A DNA stretch of 9,431 nt, from positions 1 through 9,431 of the forward strand of contig JAOPWG010000475.1 in the NCBI GenBank assembly GCA_025965775.1, read 5' to 3'. This document shows positions 5,769 through 9,431 of this stretch, in pieces. The DNA is from Modestobacter sp. (lineage in GTDB: Bacteria > Actinomycetota > Actinomycetes > Mycobacteriales > Geodermatophilaceae). Within the stretch, counting starts at the first letter, position 1; each line of letters starts with the position of its first letter. The notes below the pieces were generated by a model that had not been told where the DNA came from, made no database searches, and saw only the letters and a list, made by a program, of their open reading frames with translations. The translations under genes and the position numbers were made by a program.

Positions 5769-7294
5769 CCGCCGGCCACGGCGGGCTGCTGGTCACCGAC
5801 GTCACGGTGGGGGACACACCCGGCCGGGCGGTGCACCTGGTGGACGGCGCGATCGCCTGGACGGGCCCGGCCGCCGCGGCCCCCGCGGCGGGCCGCGTGC
5901 TCGACGGCGAGGGCTCGCTGCTCACCCCGGCCTTCGTCGACGCCCACGTGCACGCCACCGCCACCGGGCTGGCCCTGACCGGCCTGGCGCTGCACAGCAC
6001 CGACAGCCTGCGCGCCGCCGTCGCCCGGATCGCCGCCCACGCGGCCGCCCACCCGAGCGGCACCGTGCTCGGCACCGGCTGGGACGAGACCGACTGGCCC
6101 GAGGGCCGGGGCCTCACCCGTGCCGACCTGGACGCCGTGGTGGGGGACCGGCCGGCCTACCTCGCCCGGGTCGACGTCCACTCCGCCACCGTCTCCACCG
6201 CCCTGCTCGACCGGGTGCCGGGCATCACCGGGCTGCCCGGATACGCGTCGGACGGCCGGTTGCGGCTGGACGCCCACCACGCCGCCCGGCAGGTGGCCTA
6301 CGGGTCGGTGCCGCCCGACCAGCGCCGGTCCGCGCAGCGGGCCACGCTGCACGCCGCCGCGGCGCTGGGCATCGGCAGCGTGCACGAGATGGCCGGCCCC
6401 GAGGTGTCCGGCGCCGAGGATCTCACCGACCTGCTGGAGCTCGCCGCCCTCGAGCCGGGCCCCGCCGTCCTCGGCTACTGGGGGGAGCTCTCCGAGCGGG
6501 GCGGCCTGGCGGTGGTCCGCGACCTCGGGCTGGCCGGCGCCGGCGGCGACCTGTTCTGCGACGGCGCGTTCGGGTCGCACACCGCCGCGCTGAGCACCCC
6601 CTACACCGACCGCCCGGAGACCGCCGGGGCGCTGCGCTTCGACACCGGCTCGCTGGTCGAGCACCTGCGGGCCTGTACCGCCGCCGGGGTGCAGGCCGGG
6701 TTCCACTGCATCGGCGACGCCGCCGTCGAGCAGGTCCTCGCCGCCGTCGGCACCGTCGTGGACGCGCTGGGCCGCGACGCCGTCCGCGCCTGCCGGCACC
6801 GGCTGGAGCACGTGGAGATGGTCGGGGACGACGCGATCGACCGGATGCGCCGGTGGGGGATGGTGGCCAGTGTCCAGCCGGCCTTCGACGCCGCCTGGGG
6901 CGGGACGGAGGGGATGTACGCCGAGCGGCTGGGCCCCGAGCGCGCCGCCACCTGCAACCCGCTGGCCGACCTGGTCGACGGCGGGGTCGCGGTGGCGATC
7001 GGCAGCGACGCCCCGGTCACGCCGCTGGACCCGTGGGGTGGGGTGTACGCCGCCGTCGACCACCGGACGCCCGGCGCCGGGCTCCGCCCCTTCGACGCCT
7101 ACGACGCCGCCACCCACGGTGGCTGGCACGCCGCGCGCGCCGAGCACCCGGACGGGCCGCTCGCCGTAGGCGCCCCGGCCGCGCTGGCGCTGTGGGCCAC
7201 CGAGGAGACGCTCTCCGCCGTCCTGGCCCGGCGCGCCCGCCCCACCTGCCGGCTGCTCCTGGTCGCCGGCGAACCGATCGGAGAGCTGCATTGA
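5765..7294 (+). CDS. YtcJ-like amidohydrolase (amidohydrolase family 3) in the lysine operon
   Basis: This 509-residue metal-dependent hydrolase is expected to be cytosolic, as no signal peptide is visible. It has the amidohydrolase landmarks in order: 'PAFVDAHVHA' with the H61-x-H63 metal pair, 'DGAFGSHTAAL' at 266-276, 'GFHCIGDAA' with H314, 'RHRLEHVEM' with H349, and 'IGSDAPVTPLDP' with D415. This layout is that of the YtcJ / N-substituted formamide deformylase group (Amidohydro_3), which cleaves amide or formamide-type C-N bonds; the substrate is not readable. At the place where I recall relatives having Lys before '-LFxDG', this protein has D262. ATG 5765 overlaps the kdd stop by 4 bases (ATGA), so the products are made together; the frame is open further upstream only because of GC bias. 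It belongs to no classical lysine-fermentation pathway. It could process an acylated or lactam form of beta-lysine or a later intermediate, but that is inference. Confidence 0.87.
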   Translation: MTAGHGGLLVTDVTVGDTPGRAVHLVDGAIAWTGPAAAAPAAGRVLDGEGSLLTPAFVDAHVHATATGLALTGLALHSTDSLRAAVARIAAHAAAHPSGTVLGTGWDETDWPEGRGLTRADLDAVVGDRPAYLARVDVHSATVSTALLDRVPGITGLPGYASDGRLRLDAHHAARQVAYGSVPPDQRRSAQRATLHAAAALGIGSVHEMAGPEVSGAEDLTDLLELAALEPGPAVLGYWGELSERGGLAVVRDLGLAGAGGDLFCDGAFGSHTAALSTPYTDRPETAGALRFDTGSLVEHLRACTAAGVQAGFHCIGDAAVEQVLAAVGTVVDALGRDAVRACRHRLEHVEMVGDDAIDRMRRWGMVASVQPAFDAAWGGTEGMYAERLGPERAATCNPLADLVDGGVAVAIGSDAPVTPLDPWGGVYAAVDHRTPGAGLRPFDAYDAATHGGWHAARAEHPDGPLAVGAPAALALWATEETLSAVLARRARPTCRLLLVAGEPIGELH

Positions 7295-7415
7295 CCGTCA
7301 CCCTTCGGGCGACACCGCGGCCCGGTGCGACCCCGGTCGGGGTGAGTCGTTTCGTCGCCCCCGGCGGGAGGCCTCCGGCCCCCACACCGGATGCGACTGG
7401 GCAGAGGAGGACACC
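7295..7415 (+). other. Hairpin-rich leader between the amidohydrolase gene and kamD
   Basis: This 121-base gap interrupts an otherwise overlapping operon. It holds a row of possible hairpins: 7297-7313 (GTC/GAC and CCC/GGG around a TTC loop), 7313-7327 (CACCG/CGGTG), 7331-7342 (CCCC-GGTC-GGGG) and 7363-7380 (palindromic GGAGGCCTCC extended with one mismatch). AGTCG at 7345-7349 can also pair with CGACT at 7394-7398, closing the last stem. A direct repeat CCGG(A)TGCGAC is at 7322-7331 and 7387-7397. No clear promoter or U-run terminator is seen. The function is unknown; a small interspersed repeat, a U-less terminator or a structured regulatory leader for kamD are possible. Confidence 0.4.
7404..7410 (+). 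promoter_or_regulatory. Ribosome binding site of kamD
   Basis: GAGGAGG stands 5 bases before the GTG at 7416. It is one of the strongest Shine-Dalgarno matches in the window and fixes this GTG as the kamD start rather than the upstream in-frame codons. Confidence 0.8.
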
Positions 7416-8999
7416 GTGAGCGGGCTGACGCTGGACCCGGTGCTGGTCGCCCGCGCCCGCGAGCTGGCCGCGCGCGCGGCCGCCCCGGTCATCGACCTGG
7501 CGAGGACCCACACCACCGTCTCCGTCGAGCGCTCGGTGCTGCGGCTGGCCGGGCTCACCGGCACCGACCCCCTCCTCGGCGACGGGGAGGTGCCGTGGGT
7601 GAACCGGGTCGTGGACGCCGTCCGCGAGCAGGTCGGGCTGGAGTCCGGCGTCGCGCTGCCGGTGTGGCACGCGCTGAGCGCAGGACAGGCGCCGTCCCTG
7701 GCGGCGCTGGCCGAGCAGGTGGGCGCCGGAACCGCCCGGTTCACCGTGCCCACCGGTGCCGACGCCGAGCGGGCCCAGGAGGCCGCGCGCAGCGCCGTGG
7801 GCGCCGGCATCGCCCGGATCGACGCCAACCGCGCCCGCCGGGAGGAGCTCGTGGCCGCCCTGGGGGACCCGCCGCGCCGACCGTGGATCTACCTGATCGT
7901 GGCCACCGGGGACATCTACGAGGACATCCCGCAGGCGCAGGCCGCCGCCCGGGCCGGCGCGGACGTCATCGCGGTGATCCGCTCCACCGGCCAGTCGCTG
8001 CTGGACTACGTGCCCGAGGGAGCGACCCGCACCGGGTACGCCGGCACCTACGCCACCGGGGAGAACTTCCGGCTGATGCGGGCCGCGCTGGACGAGGTGG
8101 GCGCGGAGCTCGGCCGCTACGTCCGGTTGACGAACTACGCCTCGGGGCTGTGCATGCCCGAGATCGCCGTGCTGGCCTGGTTGGAGCGCCTGGACATGAT
8201 GCTCAACGACGCGATGTACGGGATCCTCTTCCGCGACATCAACCCGCAGCGGACCTTCGTCGACCAGCGGTTCAGCCGGATGGTGCACGCCCGGGCCGGG
8301 ATCATCATCAACACCGGCGAGGACAACTACCTCACCACCGCCGACGCCGTCGACGAGGCGCACACCGTCACCGTCAGCCAGCTGCTCAACGAGCGGCTGG
8401 CCCACGAGGCCGGGCTCGAGGACTGGCAGCTGGGGCTGGGGCACGCCTTCGAGATCGACCCGGACCGGCCGGAGTCCTTCCGGCTGGAGCTGGCGCACGC
8501 GCTGCTGGCCCGCGGGCTCTTCCCGGACGCGCCGCTGAAGTGGATGCCGCCCACCAAGCACATGACCGGCGACGTCTTCCGCGGCTACCTGCTGGACGGC
8601 TTCTTCAACCTGGCCGGGGCGCTCACCGGCCAGGGCATCCTGCTGGTCGGGATGATGACGGAGGCCGTGGTCACCCCATGGCTGTCCGACCGCGACCTGG
8701 CGCTGCGCAACGTGCGCTACGTGCTCGACGCCGCGGGCAACCTGGCCGAGGACTTCGCGCCGCAGCCCGGCGGGTTCATCGACGCCCGCGCACACACGGT
8801 GCTCACCGAGGCCGTCGGCCTGCTCGAACGCATCGCCGACCACCCGCAGGGCCTGATCCAGGCCATCGCCGATGGAACCTTCGGCATCACCCGACGGTCC
8901 CCGGACGGCGGCAAGGGGCTCGACGGCGTGTTCCGCAAGGGACCCGACCATTACGACCCCGCCCTCGAGCTGCTGTCGAAGGAGCCGGCCGGTGTCTGA
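7416..8999 (+). CDS. kamD: Lysine 5,6-aminomutase (beta-lysine 5,6-aminomutase), alpha subunit
   Basis: KamD is the TIM-barrel, PLP-phosphate-binding subunit of the adenosylcobalamin-dependent aminomutase that moves the terminal amino group of beta-lysine (or D-lysine) to C5, giving 3,5-diaminohexanoate. The 527 residues are close to the roughly 516 of the Clostridium sticklandii protein. Recognisable family segments are 'VERSVLRLAGL' at 37-47, 'VATGDIYEDIPQ' at 162-173, 'IRSTGQSLLDYVPEG' at 188-202, 'LTNYASGLCMPEIA' at 238-251, 'FRDINPQRTFVDQRFSR' at 272-288, 'INTGEDNYLTTADAV' at 298-312, and 'KWMPPTKHMTGD' at 375-386. The GTG start has a strong GAGGAGG site. Its stop overlaps the kamE start by 8 bases, typical of subunits made in equal amounts. 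It lies downstream of kdd and divergent kamA, so beta-lysine is the more likely in vivo substrate. The enzyme needs B12; no B12 gene or confirmed B12 riboswitch is in the window. Confidence 0.95.
   Translation: MSGLTLDPVLVARARELAARAAAPVIDLARTHTTVSVERSVLRLAGLTGTDPLLGDGEVPWVNRVVDAVREQVGLESGVALPVWHALSAGQAPSLAALAEQVGAGTARFTVPTGADAERAQEAARSAVGAGIARIDANRARREELVAALGDPPRRPWIYLIVATGDIYEDIPQAQAAARAGADVIAVIRSTGQSLLDYVPEGATRTGYAGTYATGENFRLMRAALDEVGAELGRYVRLTNYASGLCMPEIAVLAWLERLDMMLNDAMYGILFRDINPQRTFVDQRFSRMVHARAGIIINTGEDNYLTTADAVDEAHTVTVSQLLNERLAHEAGLEDWQLGLGHAFEIDPDRPESFRLELAHALLARGLFPDAPLKWMPPTKHMTGDVFRGYLLDGFFNLAGALTGQGILLVGMMTEAVVTPWLSDRDLALRNVRYVLDAAGNLAEDFAPQPGGFIDARAHTVLTEAVGLLERIADHPQGLIQAIADGTFGITRRSPDGGKGLDGVFRKGPDHYDPALELLSKEPAGV
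8979..8984 (+). promoter_or_regulatory. Ribosome binding site of kamE, inside kamD
   Basis: AAGGAG within the last codons of kamD stands 7 bases before the GTG at 8992 and supports that start over the in-frame ATG at 9043, which would remove conserved N-terminal residues. Confidence 0.7.
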
Positions 9000-9431
9000 C
9001 GGGAGGGTGATCCGGCCCTACGGGGACACGACCGGTGACGGCATGGTCCAGACGTCGTTCACCCTGCCCGTACCCCCCGGGCCGACGGCGGACGGCGCCG
9101 CGCTGCAGCTGGCGAACACGATGGGGATCGAGCCGGCCATGGTGGTGCACAGCCACGGGATCGGCACCGGGTTCACGTTCTTCGTCGTCTACGGCAGCGT
9201 GCAGCACCTGGTCGACCTGGCCGCCGTCCACGTGGAGGAGCGGCCCTACCCGCTGCTGTCGCCGGGCGAGGTCGACGCCGCGGTCAAGAGCCGGCTGCGG
9301 CGCAGCCTGGTGGTGCTGGGCGCCTGCATCGGCACCGACGCCCACACCGTCGGCATCGACGCGATCCTCAACCTCAAGGGCTTCGCGGGGGAGAAGGGCC
9401 TGGAGTACTACCGGGAGCTGCAGGTGACCAA
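8992..9431 (+). CDS. kamE: Lysine 5,6-aminomutase, beta subunit (3' end beyond window)
   Basis: KamE is the cobalamin-binding partner of KamD and supplies the lysine that forms the resting Schiff base with PLP. The first 146 codons are present. The N-terminus 'IRPYGDTTGDGMVQTSFTLP' (7-26) and 'GFTFFVVYG' (60-68) are typical of the family. The DxHxxG cobalamin motif is seen as D116-A-H118-T-V-G121; H118 should be the axial ligand replacing the benzimidazole base. K129 in 'ILNLKGFAGEKG' lies 11 residues after that His, the same distance as between H133 and K144 in the C. sticklandii beta subunit (numbers from memory), so it should be the PLP lysine. The rest of the Rossmann-like B12 domain lies past the window edge. 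The start is GTG 8992, overlapping the kamD stop by 8 bases, with AAGGAG at 8979-8984. The real frame is not the other long open frame that begins at 9035. Confidence 0.94.
   Translation, partial: MSDGRVIRPYGDTTGDGMVQTSFTLPVPPGPTADGAALQLANTMGIEPAMVVHSHGIGTGFTFFVVYGSVQHLVDLAAVHVEERPYPLLSPGEVDAAVKSRLRRSLVVLGACIGTDAHTVGIDAILNLKGFAGEKGLEYYRELQVT

Noticed and set aside
5714..7291. Minus-strand open frame of 525 codons opposite the amidohydrolase gene
   Set aside because: Low-complexity GC shadow with no recognisable fold; the plus strand holds a well-conserved amidohydrolase.
7295..7415. Adenosylcobalamin riboswitch before kamD
   Set aside because: The gap is far shorter than a classical AdoCbl riboswitch and I could not find a convincing B12 box or core; only a loose resemblance around the GGAGGCC region exists, so it is reported just as a structured leader.
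7017..8951. Long minus-strand open frame of 644 codons opposite kamD
   Set aside because: Its composition (Gly/Arg/Val/Gln/His-rich, no domain pattern) is that of a GC-driven antisense shadow; kamD on the other strand has clear family motifs over the whole length.
9035..9427. Plus-strand open frame at 9035-9427
   Set aside because: It is a Ser/Arg/Thr/Trp-rich shadow in another frame of kamE, whose true frame starts at GTG 8992 and shows DAHTVG and the PLP lysine.

Overview
The window is very GC-rich, with strong G/C preference at third codon positions, frequent GTG starts, one good candidate leaderless promoter and tightly packed genes. This points to a high-GC actinobacterium. The gene families would fit Geodermatophilaceae-like soil actinobacteria, but the genus cannot be fixed from sequence reading alone.

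Layout. (1) 1-254: the C-terminal end of a GCS2/YbdK-type carboxylate-amine ligase, truncated by the window edge. (2) 319-1188 (+): a PlsC-family 1-acylglycerol-3-phosphate acyltransferase, probably leaderless. (3) 2640-1198 (-): a polytopic lipase-maturation-factor (LMF1-like) protein, convergent with the acyltransferase and 13 bases downstream of (4) 3172-2654 (-): a RimJ/RimL-type GNAT acetyltransferase. (5) 4597-3227 (-): a KamA-family radical-SAM/PLP aminomutase. (6) A divergent regulatory region of about 135 bases, followed by the plus-strand genes kdd (4734-5768), a YtcJ-type amidohydrolase (5765-7294), kamD (7416-8999) and kamE (8992 to the window end). No tRNA, rRNA, CRISPR array or insertion sequence was seen.

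How the genes fit together. KamA (L-lysine to beta-lysine), KamDE (B12/PLP-dependent migration of the terminal amino group to give 3,5-diaminohexanoate) and Kdd (oxidation to 5-amino-3-oxohexanoate) are the first three steps of the lysine fermentation pathway known from clostridia and fusobacteria. Here they sit in what looks like an actinobacterial genome. The cleavage enzyme Kce and the ammonia-lyase Kal are not in the window and would be expected beyond 9431. An amidohydrolase is inserted in the catabolic operon and translationally coupled to kdd. A GNAT gene follows kamA on its strand. These two additions are not part of the classical pathway and are the most interesting parts of the locus. 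The KamA keeps the lysine-, PLP- and cluster-binding residues but lacks the zinc-site cysteines of clostridial enzymes.

Non-coding signals worth noting are a perfect 18-bp palindrome between kamA and the GNAT gene, a 9-bp inverted repeat in the kamA/kdd divergent region, and a hairpin-rich 121-base leader before the B12-dependent kamD.
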